NCBI GenBank assembly: GCA_016800925.1
Contig: JABCPU010000095.1
Location: 1-64,000 of the forward strand
Direction: 5' to 3'
Origin: Suillus spraguei
Taxonomy: Eukaryota > Basidiomycota > Agaricomycetes > Boletales > Suillaceae
DNA: 64,000 nt
Below, piece after piece: positions 24,418-37,871 of this stretch. Under the pieces are notes generated by a model. It saw nothing but the letters and a program-made list of their open reading frames with translations, made no database searches and was not told the DNA's origin. The position numbers and the translations under genes are program-made. The stretch's first letter is position 1. Each line of letters opens with the position of its first letter.

Positions 24418-25649
24418 ATGGCTGAGCTGTTGTCAACAGTCACGATCACAGCGACGGGCCTTCTTTGCAAAGCATTTCTCAACTCAGGGCTTTGCTCCAT
24501 TACCGTTAGCAATCTTCATATACTTTTGGATGCTCTACGAAACGATGAGAGGCGGCGACGTGGACAGGGTGTGGTAACAGGTGGGTTTTGAAATTTGTCG
24601 TGGTCAACGCTCACTTATACACGTTCAGTTGCGAATCACATTTCCACGTCTGTTTTCCGAGCTTCTCACACAAACATTGAGTCATGCTGAGACTTGAGTC
24701 TGGCCTGTGACAGACTAGATGACCCACTCGCGTGGGGAACACTCCCAATGGAACTCTACTTGAACTCCGATACAACACGATGGTCGCTTGGTGCATCAGA
24801 GATCATGTTTACCAACCCGTACGTTGTGCGGAAATAGTCAGGAATATGGGCGACTGAATGTAAGCCTCGGCCAGGAAGTCTGTTCTCCGCTTTCTTTCGT
24901 AAGGGCCAAGTGTTGGAGACATTTCGCGGAAATGGAATCTTCCAACCTTCTGTAGATATTGCAATTAAACGACTTAATGAAGGACATTGGGTGGGTGCGA
25001 GTTAGCTTGACTTCTGTACCCGCATTAACGAAAATTAGGTGCATCTTTTCGGGGAAGGAAAAGTCAACCAACCGCCCAACTATCCGCGGACGAACGGGGT
25101 TGCTCGCTTGCCACGATTCAAATGGGGAGTGTGAGTACTCTTTTCGCCTTTTTAATATCTAGTCGTCACACTCAAGACACTCAGTGGACGAATCTTGATG
25201 GAAACTGCAGTTCCCCCTCTTATCATACCGATGTGGCTCACTGGTATGGCATCTAAAGCCATCCACGCTCCCACCTCTCTGACGTCACATTAGGTTTCGA
25301 CAAATTGATGCCTGAAAATCGCTCGTTTCCGTACAAGTACTTCCCAAGATTAGGTATCAGACTTGGTGTGGCATTTGGTGATCCAATACCGGTTGAGGAA
25401 ATAACAGCTGCATTGAGTGCGTCGCTTATCACAGAAGGTAGTGTGGAATCGAACCTTAGCCATGGTCTTCAGTCGGGCGGCTGGGTTGGTCGCAGAGTTA
25501 TGCAGGCTGAAGAGCGTTTTGCGTCAGGGTGTGAACAGAAACGACATATGGACATGATGCGGAGCGATGTGACTGCTATCGTCCAACGAGCGGTGGAAAC
25601 TTTAGGTAGAAAAGTTTCTGGTAACCTTCTCAACAACTCCCACTCGTAA
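24418..25649 (+). CDS. TAZ1: Tafazzin, cardiolipin-remodelling acyltransferase
   Basis: Monolysocardiolipin transacylase of mitochondrial membranes. Starts MAELLSTVTITATGLLCKAF at 24418, the expected N-terminal membrane anchor. Successive exons give NHISTLDDPLAWG, carrying the HX4D catalytic motif; LNSDTTRWSLGASEIMFTNP; LFSAFFRKGQVLETFRGNGIF; then HLFGEGKVNQPPNYPRTNGV, the acyltransferase glycerolipid-binding motif; and TAVPPLIIPMWLTGFDKLMP. Six short introns all splice in frame. The C-terminal exon (25296-25649) contains GIRLGVAFGDPIPVEEI. Length is as expected for the family and no break is seen. It is convergent with the antiporter gene, whose stop lies about 190 bp away. Confidence 0.93.
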
Positions 25650-25836
25650 CTACTGGGCGCTTATTGAGTGATTCACTTGCGCAACACAATGGTATATATT
25701 TTGAAGATAGCAGCTATTCGAACATGAGCGCTAGCAACGAATTGCAATTATATACTGCAAAATGGTATGTAGATTTGCATAGGGTAATGTGATGAGCGTA
25801 GAATGTGCGACATTTGCATTTGTGTGTACATGGATT

Positions 25837-27789
25837 TCAATCACTTGTGGCAGGCTGTCCTGGACAAAGTAATAAACTACTTATGTCAGATTCTCCTGTG
25901 TAGTACCAGGTACAAAGCACCTAAACACGGTTAACTTCTACTACTTTAAGTGGAAAAAACAACTTACCATCATAGCATAGAATGACAACAAGATGAATCC
26001 CTCCGCCCAGTTTGTTTTACTGTCGGCAGTCACGAAATTGACAAGGAAGCAGGCACCTAGAAGTAGTGCGACTTCAAAGAAATCTGATGGGCTCTTCAGC
26101 TTTGGTGGGCAATAGCATCATACTTGTCAGTAACGCACCAAATAGCAAGTTGAAAGGTTTTCCAGTCCACCAGCCAAGTAAAACTAGAAACGGCATCCAG
26201 AACAAGATGAACTGAATGCTCAAGTCAATGGCTTCAGCTTTGGCCAGGGTATTTGGTGCTTCAGGTTCCTTGGTCTTGGACCATACTCGGCGAAGAGCTT
26301 TGTGGCAAAAGTAGGTTGCCGCACGACGCCATCCGCTGAGAATGAAACAAAGGGTATGAGGACCAAGCCGAACCACTCCGAGGTGATGCCGGAAATATTC
26401 CTCACTGGCTCGATGCTGTCTACCAGCTGCTGAAAGTCACGAATATAGACTCAGTCGTTCGACGACACGTACCCACTCCGAAGTCACAGTCATAATCGCA
26501 ATACCGACAATCAGAGCGCAGATGCAAACCCATTGGTTGACCTCAGGCTCCTCTCGCTCTAGTTTTTCCTCATAAGCCTTGAGCTCGGCGGGTGTCAAAG
26601 AATGGGTCAACGAGTTGTTTCCAGCACCAGGAGGGTTGTGACGGAAAATCTGCGAACATATGTATCTGACAGCAGGGTTCATCACTAGTCCGATGCAAGA
26701 GCAGGAAAGGAGCCCACATAAGAAGGAGCACCACTGCAAGCCCTCTACTCATACTCAAGAAATCCATTTGGGTGCTGCCAGCAAGGCCCGGGAGATCGCC
26801 GTTAGTCGACGTCGCATTAGCAGTACTACCGCTTATAGCTGCATAGAACGAAGCCGGTAATAGCAGGGCCAATACCCTGTGCAGCACGAGAAGCTGTCAC
26901 TCATAGCTCCAGACGATATAAGAAGACGTACCCAACAGTAAGCAATGTATGGTTGAGTTCGGTGTGGACAGGGTGCAGGTCCTGTTCCCATATTCGAGCA
27001 CCGCCTGTGAGGAAAGAGGCTCCAGGAACAAGGAGGAGGTGCAATAGGACCACACCTATAAGATGATTTGGTTTGTCAAAACTGTGAAATCAAACTGATG
27101 TTTTGGAAGCTCACCAGTGATGGTCGATTGAAGCAGCTTGAGTCTTGTAAAGTATAATTAAGTAATGGCGATGATTTTACGTTAGTCAATGGAATTACTT
27201 ACTCGCACTTAAGCAGGAGTATAATGGCGAGGGTCACCTCAACCGCACTACGATTATCTAGGCTGTGAATACGAAATGAATGAAAGAGGGTTCGCCTTAC
27301 TTGTTCAAAGTGATCGTGATCAAGTCGCCAAAATCCTTGCCACAATACAAAGCCATCTGTTCACCGCAATAGTCGAACAAGCACTCGTGCGGTATAATTG
27401 TCAAGAAAGAGACTACATGAGAAATGAGCGCTGCTGATGAATTGTTCGGCAGAGGACATACGTGCAAAGCCGGCGGTATGACCAAGACGTCCGTCGAAAT
27501 GCGCCCACCATGCTACCGGAGTCAGGAGGAGGAGCACGTTGAGCCCTATTACAGAACAACGATGAGATACTGCACGGGTGGCAGAGACTGTAACGCACAT
27601 GAGCATCCATATATACATTTTAAACTCTGTATCACGCCGACAGGCTTCCTCCCTCGTCCAAGGAAACGGGCCCAGGAGGTTTTTCTCGGACTCAGAAGTT
27701 TGGCAGCCTCGGGATCCTGAAGATTGACGGAAACGACGTCTGTGGTCGAGAGCAGATTGGCCCTTATGGGTGAGTGCTGACCACTGCAT
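25837..27789 (-). CDS. CaCA-family cation/H+ antiporter (CAX/VNX-like)
   Basis: Multi-pass antiporter expected in the vacuole or another endomembrane, exchanging Ca2+ or monovalent cations for protons. Minus-strand exons give an N-terminal part with PWTREEACRRDTEFK, then LNVLLLLTPVAWWAHF, then CLFDYCGEQMALYCGKDFGD with LITITLN and AVEVTLAIILLLKCE (the first alpha repeat, N-A-V-E). Next comes TPAELKAYEEKLEREEPEVN (the loop), then ITSEWFGLVLIPFVSFSADG (the second alpha-repeat region), AEAIDLSIQFILFWMPFLVL with LGWWTGKPFNLLF, and a last helix near 25980-26090 (GACFLVNFVTADSKTNWAEG). The 3' exon is uncertain; a short exon ending PGQPATSD at 25837 fits the family. Start at 27789 is the first ATG that keeps the conserved N-terminal frame. 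Confidence 0.8.
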
Positions 27790-30220
27790 TCCTGAGAGAT
27801 TATTTGATGGCCTGTAAAGCTAGAGCTTTGTCGAACATGGGGAATCCTACGCTCAGCCATGGACTCGTAGAAATGAAGTGGGGATGGAGTTTAACTAGTA
27901 GGATGTGGTCCCTGTACCTCATTATTACGAAGGGCAAACGTTGTGTGGAACTTTATAGTATGCGCATGTGAAGCTCGGAGTAGCGAAACGAACTATTGCC
28001 GGGGAACATGGGCTTGGCGTGATCCAGTACACGATTGAGTCGGCACTCGACAACAGCAATTCGGATGCTAACTGTCAGTCAGTGCAAAACTTGAAAGCGC
28101 TCATGATGATCAAGTTCCAACTTGTTGATGGCACTCGCCTACCACGAGCGTTTACTGGTATACCCTTGGTCAACCTACATGATTATGGCACGATTCCAAT
28201 GTGGCTGCAACACGTGTAATAGTTCTAGTGCAGACTTTTTTTGTCAAGCCTATCACAAATATCACTGACAAGCTTATTCGGCTATCTCCTGTCCGGGTAG
28301 TAGCAGTTCAGCCGAGTACCCCTTAGGGCTGTGGCTGGTCACTGATTCCGGAATTTAATTTTAGGCATATGGCAGTCAGCACACCTTCCCTTCGTTGGGG
28401 TAGAGCGAGTATCTCTGTCACAAATGAACTGTGTCGTTTACAGTCGGTCAACGCTTGAACTCCCGATCCGGGCAAACAAACTAAGGATAATATGTTGTCC
28501 TGAACCCCTATACCATACAGAACAGCTGATTCAGAGGCGTAAACATGCATATCACAGCACTAACCTTTCACCTTCCCAAAGTCACCGACAAAGGGCCAAT
28601 AACATCATATCTTCGGTGCACATCTTTCTATTCCTCGGTTAATAAAGATCAACTAGAATGACCTATGGATTAGTGACGGCAATCTTCTGATCAACAGGGC
28701 CGCTAGGGGATCATATCGTGCATGATACTTAATAAGGGGGCTGGCTCCATAGGATACAACTGTGATGGTGAGCAGTCAAGTAGGTGACGGCTGGCAACGG
28801 AAAACTCCCAAATTGCTTTTCGCCATGCATATATATCACCGTAATGAAAATTGCACCTAATTGCTGCTGGGCTGCTCGCCTTGTGCACGTAGAAGGACCG
28901 CACTCTAGTTTGGCCTATTTGCTACAAACATGTTGTGAGATATTCGTCCGTCTTGTTCTCCCAAAGTGCATTTAGAACTATAACACAGTTCAAGTGCGAG
29001 GTGTCGGCTACCGTTGAAAGTTATATGTGAGACGCAGAAAAAATCAGAGGCGGTCGACGGTCGATAAGTACTTGAGAGGACGTCAAGCATGTTTCGTGCA
29101 GCTGGAGAGGCCGTACAACGTAATGATGAGCTTACCTTACCCGTTTCACGAAGAATCGGAGAATGTTTCGGGCATCTTCGAAGTGAACTTGGTAGCTCCA
29201 TCGATTGTGTTTTGATGTAATGTATGGATTGAATCAGTCGAGCTTCCGCGTCAATGGATAAATTTATCACACCACTGCCATTAAAATTCCACTCTTGCTG
29301 TTCCAAAAGCAACGCTGATAAGTGGTGCCTATGATAGAGCCACCTTCAAATTTGCTTAAACCTGTTTCAACCTTCCAGTGGTATTAAATATTGGACAACG
29401 ATCGGACGGCACGCCTGCCGCGAGGATAGGGTTCGCACCCAAGCTTTACTACAGCATTCAATTAGGTACCAGGACGGTTACAGAACTCGTGCTTGCCTCT
29501 AGAGTCCAGATGGTCCTGCACGTGTTCGATATGTTCAAGTTCAGTGGTACGATATCTTTTTTGATGCAATCCACATCATTGTAATTGAACCAAAGATGAG
29601 CAAGCCAAGATCAAATAAACGTTGTGCAGATCTGGTATCCGGACTACAATTAGCAGCGTGAAAAGCGCATGCAAGAGAAGAAATGAAGGCAGTAAGAAAG
29701 CCTTATCTTTCAGAATAGACCAAGTATAGATCTGATTCTATGGTGTGCGAATGACGTCGACAATCTGGGAACCGCGGTAATCATGACGATGACACAGATC
29801 TGTTTGTAGATTGATCGCAAGCTGGTGAGTGTGTTATACTGTGAAGGGCAGGGTCAGTATATTGTGAGAGATGGAGCACAGAGCTGCTTAGCCCGACGCG
29901 ACCTTTTTAGCATCCATTTGATTGTGCAGCATGCTTCAAGTTTGCGCCTTTGGCATGCGAAAACCGCATGAGACGTATGAGGCCTTGAGGCAAGGTCCGA
30001 GCTCAAGATATGGGCATACTGTGTTGATAAGGCAAATGAAAATGAGAAATGGCATGCCGCATAACTACAATTCATTAATATTGATTGTTTGATTCCCAAG
30101 GTATTGACCAATAGACCACAACAACCGTCAACAATACTATTATGGCTCTTGTCCAACTGAGTCTTAAAGGGAGGCTTGTACCGTGTTGTTCCTTCCCAAC
30201 CTAGTTTTATACACTGGGTC
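27790..30220. other. Intergenic, no supported gene
   Basis: About 2.4 kb between the antiporter start and THO2 start. Minus-strand frame 28905-29312 and plus-strand frame 29378-29584 are the longest, but neither shows a motif or clean splice partners. This stretch must hold both divergent promoters. Confidence 0.45.
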
Positions 30221-33200
30221 ATGGATGTTGTTACGAAGGTGGGAAGCTGGATTGCTAATTGGAACAAAGAGGGAGAGTCCGAACTGTGCGTAGCTGTCTG
30301 CTTATTTTTTGTGGCGCCCAAACCTGACGCCTTGATTCGCAAGTCGAAATTTCCTCATTCCACCTCACTCGAATCCTTCCGACCCTATTTGCGCAGAGGC
30401 TCTTACGACTGCCTACCATGCCCTTCTTTTATCTGTCCTCACAACCTGGCAACCCAAGCAGAACGCTTTAAATGCGCAGGCTCTTGTAGCCTTTATCCAG
30501 TCTGTCCTCCTTGCGCTTCCATCCTCCTCCTCTGCACGTGCGGGTCCACTCGTACAAAATGTTGTATTCGGAGAGATTTCGTGGATGTTCTATGGTCTGC
30601 AGATGCTCAGCTGGACGAGTTCTTGGCAGACGCAAAGTCTGCTTTAGTGGGCTCTGAACAAGCTTCTGGAGGCCAGCAAGTAAAGGGCACCCCCAAGGAT
30701 ATTATGGATGGTACAGAAGTGGCAGTACGACTCAGGCATTCTGTTGAACAAGACAAGGAAACCTTAAGCGAGCTTGTCAAAAGACTTCTGGTAAGTACCA
30801 GCACACAATTTTACAGCATTCTGAATTTATCCACAAATAGTTCGCTGGCATCGTTGATCTCGCCGTATGTCGAGAGCGCCTTGACTTGACTCTTCTTGCA
30901 AGTGCCGGCCTGGTTTCGGATAAAATGTCGTTTGACAAGAAAGAAATACGAACTCGCACTGGGCTCTTGTGAGTCAATTGTAAACATTGAATCATTAATG
31001 CCATCTGATTCTCATGCACGTAGCTATAAGCAGAACAAGTTCAACCTTCTACGTGAACAGTCCGAAGGCTACAGCAAGCTTTCGGTGGAGCTCACTAGTT
31101 CCTTGGGTCCTGCACACTCACATGCCGATGCTAGGCCGGTGGAAAGCTATGCCTCTATCGAAGACCGTGCGCGCCAAGTCTGGGAAAAAGTCATCAGCCT
31201 CATTGGCTATTTCGACCTCGACCCAAATCGTGCATTGGACATCATCCTGGATGTATTGTCGGTCAATGTGGCAACCCACTACACATTTTTCTTGGCGTTG
31301 CTCTCGTTTTCTCCATGGACTGGACTGTATAAACGTCCCGTGATGTCCACTGCTAGCCACATGGCTGTCGATCCCGTTACACAACAGTTTGGGGATAAGA
31401 GCCTGGACGAAGTGTTGCAGATCACCGAAGCTAATGCTAGCGATCAGTCAACACCGCCATCAGAAAATGACAGTGGCACAGAGTCTCGAGTGCTAGCGCA
31501 GGTGCTTGGTTTCAAATTCTCCCATTACCAGGTCAGTTTTTTTCGAGGTGAATCGGTGCTCGCAATTCACTCGTCATGCAGTCCTCAGAGACCCATGAAC
31601 CACCCTTGAGGAACCTATATCTCACTGCTGCCATCTTAATCAGGGAGGGTTTTATTACCGTAGAAGATCTTTACCCCCATGTGAGGACATATATCTGTCG
31701 AAAGACCTGTTCACCTCCTGACGATGCAACAGCTTACTCCAAGGGATGCGGACCTTGAAACGTATCACAAGGATTATCTTGCCCAGGTTAAGCAACGCAT
31801 TTCTGATGCCAAGATTAGTCAGCTCGCCATGGCAGCTCCTTTGGAGTCCACTAGCCCCTCACAACCTCGTGCAGAACCTACGGAAGTTAAGAAGAGCGCC
31901 ATCGAGTCCAAACCTCCAACCAAATCGCTGGGCTGGTAAACGGCCTTCTTTCTGTAGGAGCTTTACGTCCTGCGATTGCTATTCTGACGAGGATTCCTTG
32001 GCTTGTTGACGCTCATCCTGAGTTGGCCGACCTGATCTTGAGGGTCCTGAAGTATTCCATTGCTCCTCTGTATGATGCGACATTCGTCCTCAAAGAACGC
32101 AATCCGAGTTACACGCAACCTCGTGCACGGTTCAGCGCTACTGGAACACTGGCAGTTCCAACTCGTAAATATCAACTCTCGTTAATCGCTCCCACTCCTC
32201 CCAGTACTGCGTCAGTCGATTTCGTCTATTTCTTTCCCGACTGGACCCAGCGCATCCCACTTTGCACTTCCTTCGACGACATGGTAAATATGATCGAGCC
32301 TTTGATGAGTTTCATTGGGCTGCACGTATCACGCGACGCCTTGTTTGTCACGAAGATTACGAGGCTGGGGCGCTCACAGCTGGTGTCAACTGTAAGTTAT
32401 TCGATCACTCGTTTAACTGGTCTTAACTCTATCAATCATAGATTCCCTTAGATCCAATTTCCAGAAAACCGTCAGGTGAACCCGACACTAGTCATCCCGT
32501 TAGACAGTTCTGGTTCAAGCTCCTTCGGTTGTACTTTCTTCCTGCGCTCCCTCTCATTCGAGGCAACGCAGTTTGCACTGTCGATATTTGGAACGTAATT
32601 CGACAATATGAGACGACTGCAAGATGGAGCCTATACGGGGAATGGAAATCCTGCTACATGTCTCATCCTGAACTTCGCATCCGACAAGTGCAAGCTGACC
32701 GTGAAAGTAAAGGCATTTTGCGACGTCTATCACATAATACAATCGAGACGCTATCTGGAACAGTGGCAAAACTGGCTCATTCGAATCCCTGTATCTTCTT
32801 TATGAACGCCGTCAACCAGATCATGGCATACGACAATCTTGCCAATGTTGTTATACAAGCATTACGATATGTCACCAATATGGGGTTTGACGTGCTTGTA
32901 TATATCATCCTTGAGGCTCTATCACACCCCAGTAAGAGCCGTGTCAAGGATGACGGAGTTAACACTTCTGATTGGCTTCAAAGTTTGTTCTATTTTGCTC
33001 TTGTTTTTACTGTCCTGAGCACTCATTTTAGGTTTGGCATCCTTTACTGGCATGCTTTTCCGGCGGTACAGCGCTGACCTGTCGCCCTTGTTGAAATACG
33101 TGGTTCACCAGTTGTACAATGGCCAGACAACGGAGATTGTCGTACTGCGGGAGCTGATTTGGAAGATGGCAGGCATTGAACCTCTTCCGAGCCTTTCGGA

Positions 33201-36200
33201 CTCGCAAATCGCTGCAATGGCCGGAGGACCTGCTCTGAGAATTGAAGCCGTTGCCTCTACGACTCGTGGCGCTCGCCTTGATCCAGGTGATGCTGTCCTC
33301 AAAGGCCCACAGCGCCTCGGGAAGACCATGTTAGAGACGAATCTAGCACTACCCCTTCTTATCCAAGTGGCACAGCAGAGGCAGTCCTGTGTTTTCAGAG
33401 CTTCCGATGCTCACCTGAAGTCCCTTGCAAGTTTGTTTGATACTGTAAGTTATGTCATGTCATGTGCTATACATGCTCATTATCGCTCTAGACTCACGGT
33501 GTCCTGCTGCAATATCTGGATTTGCTTACCTCGCCAGCTGTAATCTCGCCCAAGGACTACGCAACCCGGATCCTGCCTAGCCTTGCAGATCTTGGGGAGT
33601 TGTATGGAATAACGCCTTCTATCTGCATGCAAATCATACGACCTATGCTGAATGCTACGATACTGGTGAGAAATATAAATGTTTGTCACACAACAACTGA
33701 GCACTGTTGTAGAGTGCTGCTCAGGAGAAGGAACGACTTGCCAACGAGGAAGCGGAAAAGAGGTTGAAAGCACGGCTATCTGCGGCAAAGCGCGAGCCTT
33801 CCGCCGCTACCCCTAGGGTGGATTCACCTACTGGAGTAAACGGAGCCAACACTCCACGAGATACTGGTGATCAGAAGTCGTCTGCTGACGGTGTGCCAGA
33901 TGATGGAGTGATGGATGTCGAAGTGACTACGGCAACTCCAGCTGCGTCCGAGGTAAGCCACAGTTAATATAAGAAGAATAATATTTACAAGCTTCTCTCG
34001 GCAGAGCCCATGGATACCAGATCTAGAAGCTCTTTTCGATGACGTCAAGCAGATTGCCAAGAACAGTGCTCTTGATGTCATTGGGTAAGTTATGGTCATG
34101 CTTTTGATGAGGTATCTACGATATTCAAGACTTCACACAGGCCTGGTTTTTACCTAACTTTCTGGCAACTTTCCATGTATGATCTGGCGCCTCCCGCAGC
34201 CCGGTATGATGAGGAGTGCGCTGCTTTGCGGACACTCAGCCGTCAAGAGGACTCCAAGTACATAGCGGCTGATCGCTCTCCTGACAGAACGAAAAGGCTT
34301 TCAGCGGGCTCTCATCGGGCTAAACGAGACAGATACAATGCTTTTGTGAACACTCTTGCTCAGGAATTCAAAGAACAAACTGCCTCGAGAGTGTTCACGA
34401 TGAAACGACTTGCCCGAGAGAAGCATCATTGGTTCGCCCACAGTAAGACTCCTTCAGTCACATCTATTTCAATTTCTGACATCATTCTAGCCGAACATCG
34501 CTCATCGGTCCTGGCTTCTGCAATCATCGAGCATTGCATTCAGCCGCGATGCCTCCTATCGCCTATGGATTCCGACTTTTGTGCACAATTCATCAAAGTT
34601 ATGCACACACAAGGCACTCCAGGGTTTCCTACTCTTGTGGTATATGACAAGGTATGTCCCTTTCACTCTGTAATCTATCGCATACTTAGGAGTGTTAGTT
34701 GCTCGGAGACCATGTAAAAGCGGTTGTCTTTTCCTGCAGTGAATACGAAGCCAAAAACTATGGTAAGCTATCTACAATTATACTCATGGTTATCTGTAAC
34801 TGTAGTCGTTAGGGCGCTTTTTACTGGGGATATTGACGGATCTCTGGAAGTGGGCTCAAGATGAGCAGCTCTTTTTGATGGAGAATCGCACGAAAGTTGG
34901 CGGAAAGACTATCCTGCTTCCGGGTTTCCAGCACAGATGGTCAAGTAAAGACCATGGGAGTATCGTTTCTGATGACCTTCTGTCATGGACTGGGTTCAAA
35001 CAGATTCTCCGTAAGTGGCATCGAAAACTGGGACGGGTATGTTTTTAGCAGTCTCCTGGTGATCTAGCTGACATTTGTCCTTTAAACAGAGTCTTTTGAG
35101 CTGCATCGAGACGACGGAATTCATGCACGTTTACAACGCTATCATTGTGTTGAAAGAGATTCTTCCCGTTTTCCCTCTTGCTGCAGTGGGCGACGCTGGA
35201 CCTGCCATCGACACCGTAATGGAGAAGTTCCTGGAAAAGGAAGAACGGGGTGATCTCAAGATTCTAGGCCGAGCGTAAGCTTACTGCTTCAGCTATCTGG
35301 AACAATACTCATGGTCAATAGTTATTCCGCAAGTCTGAAAAAGCGAGAGTCGTTCTGGGCAGTACCAAAAACAATTGCAAGCAAGGTGATATTTACCTGT
35401 TGTAGGGAAGAACCTCTTTTAACGTTCTTTCTACAGTCTAGTGGGGATCCTATGTCACCTAAACCAGCAAATTCAACAAGCAATCTCCCTGAGAAGCAAG
35501 CTCGCACTCCGGCTCCCCCTAACGGTGCTGCAACGCCTGCAGCAGATCGAGTTAGCACTCCGGTCCCCCCCAGCTCACTTCGTGTTAATGGAGCAGCCTC
35601 ACAAACTGCCGTTGATCGACCCTCCACACCAGTAACGTTCACCAGGTCAGCCATTGACAGGCATGTACATATTTTCATTTTATTGTACTAGTTACTCATC
35701 CCTCGTGTAGCATCCCACGGCCAGAGAAAGTGAGACGAGTACGACCTGAGAAAGGTAGCGAATCGCCAGCTCCTGACGGTGACGCCAAGAGTGCTACGAA
35801 GTCGGACGGGATGGATGTCGACGTGCCTCCGAAAGAACTGAAATCAACGCAAGACCCGATCACCGAACACATTCTTCGCCCTACCCCTCGTCACCACCAA
35901 AGTTCCTCCCTTCTATCTGCTCCAACTGTCAATTCTAGGGATGCACCCAAACTTCAGCGGCCATCGTCGTCGAATTCTGCCCAAAATTCGTGGGAACCTT
36001 CACACTCACCACGCCCTAGAGCTGATGAGAAGCAGACACAACCGTCCCCAAGTGAGGCTATGCCACCGCCATCTGCTCCAAGCCAAACAATCTCGGCGCA
36101 AGAGCTGCGCGAAACTGCCAAACAGAGTATTGGCAATCGCCCACCAGATCGGACCGATGATAAGCGATCTCAACCTGGCTCCCGTGCCCCATCACCAATT

Positions 36201-37661
36201 TCTCGTCGCCGCACTCCTTCTCCTCCACCTCGTCCTGGTACAAGAACTCAAAGTATGGATAGCCGCGCTAGTGGCCGACGTTCTGACCGTGGAAGTGGCG
36301 ATGGTGATCGTCCTGATGACAGGCCATCTGACCGCGAGGCTCGAGTGGAGCCTCGTGCACCTACAGGGCGTAAAGACGCTACCACGCACCCCCGAAGTGA
36401 TAGAGGCACCCGTGAGCGAACATCTACTCGGGACAGTGATCGAGACAGAGACAGCGAAAGAGACAGAGACTCTCGCCGGGACAGACATGCTGAAAGGGAC
36501 CGCGACAGAGACAGAGAGAAGGAGCGGGATCGGGACAGAGAGAGAGACAGGGAGAGAGAGAGAGACAAGGACAAAGATCGCGATCGTCGTGACCGAGACA
36601 GAGAACGTGATAGGGATCGCGACCGTGATCGCGACCGTCACCGCCGTGATGAGAAGGATCGTGATAGGGATTCGAGGAAAGATCGCGAGGTTTCTGGTCG
36701 TGGCCCTACTTCCACGGCAGCTTCTGCTGCGCTGGACACACGTAACTTGCCCACTCGTCCCGATCCCACCAGGCACAGTAGCCGATCACAAGTGGGTGAT
36801 GATGCACTCGGCAAGAGGAGACGTCCTGTTGATGACGAGGTACTAATCTTTCACCATTCACTATCACGCGATTGCTTACTGTTTGGTAGGCTGACCGTAA
36901 CACCAAAAGGAGCTCCCGTAAGGAAGGACATCGTGAAGATCGCATCCGCAGGTCAGAGAAGGAGAGTCACGATCGACTCCGAGAATCGGATCGGCGTCGA
37001 GAGCGAGAAGCACCTGAAGTTGAATTACGCCATCCTCTATCTGAGCGAGTAAGTCGATTTCGTACTTTCTATTATCATGTTGCTCACGATACGACCTTAG
37101 CCTAGCGAGAAACGATTACCAGAAGGTCCTAAAAATTTACCTCCTAGTACACCTTCTGCACCACGGGCGATGGCATCTGGTGATGCGTCCAGAGCTAAAC
37201 CCGATATTCCTCCTAGCCGAAGTGGTGGGGACTGGAAGGGTCCGCGTGACCATAGCTCACACACGTTCCCGGCCTCCACCAGCGGCGGGCTGAACCAGGA
37301 CGTGGCTCCAAGTTTACGTTCGCGCATTGGCGACAAAGAGCCTCCCCGCACGGCTCCTCAAGCACCGTACCGCTCTGAAGTTCCGCACAAGGACGACGAC
37401 CGCGATAACAGAAAACGAACTCTAGCAGGTACGCGATCATCTTGATTCAAAGTATTCATAGCTCATTCTAATGAAGATCGCGATAAAGATGTCGGCGAAG
37501 CCACCATCTCTGTTGCAGGAGAACTCTCGTTACAGCCTCCGAAGCGGCCACGAATCAATCGTAATCGGTACAATCCCCATGCCCTCCAGACTCACGGTCT
37601 AGCCAAAAGGACCTTGCCCATAGATCCACAGGCGGGGGATAAGTCTCGATCAACACGTTAG
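30221..37661 (+). CDS. THO2: THO complex subunit 2 (Tho2/THOC2)
   Basis: Largest scaffold subunit of the nuclear THO complex, which couples transcription to mRNP packaging and export and limits R-loops. N-terminal exons give ALTTAYHALLLSVLTTWQPK, VLWSADAQLDEFL and YKQNKFNLLREQSEGYSKLS, then IGYFDLDPNRALDIILDV: the THOC2 N-terminal region. The middle (31930-33440) includes VGALRPAIAILTRIPWLVDA and a block with YETTARWSLYGEWK. The Tho2 C-terminal domain covers about 34000-35380, with FYLTFWQLSMYDLAPP, HWFAHTEHRSSVLASAIIEH and FCAQFIKVMHTQGTPGF. A Ser/Pro/Arg tail follows, including a long Arg-Asp/Arg-Glu tract (36420-36690) typical of RNA-binding tails. Many introns are near 50 nt. At least two one-base frame breaks occur (TTT 30577-30579; 31913-31921). 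Stop TAG 37659-37661; tail-to-tail with GCH1. Confidence 0.9.
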
Positions 37662-37871
37662 CATGGGTCACTTCACTCCATTGTACATTGCTATTTGAGT
37701 TCTGCAGTATATATCGTTACATTACATAGTACACAAATGAATCTGACTGACGAGGCTCCACTCTACTCCAGTCATGAATTATTAGATGGTATGTAGCTGT
37801 GGTGAATGAGTGGCTTCGAGTTGAATCGATAAAATCCCGAGTTGAATCGTGGTAGGTGGTAAATAGGTGAG

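Noticed and set aside
36192..36776. Long antisense frames (up to 194 residues) opposite THO2
   Set aside because: They arise from the RD/RE-repeat codons of THO2 read backwards; the sense strand has strong family evidence.
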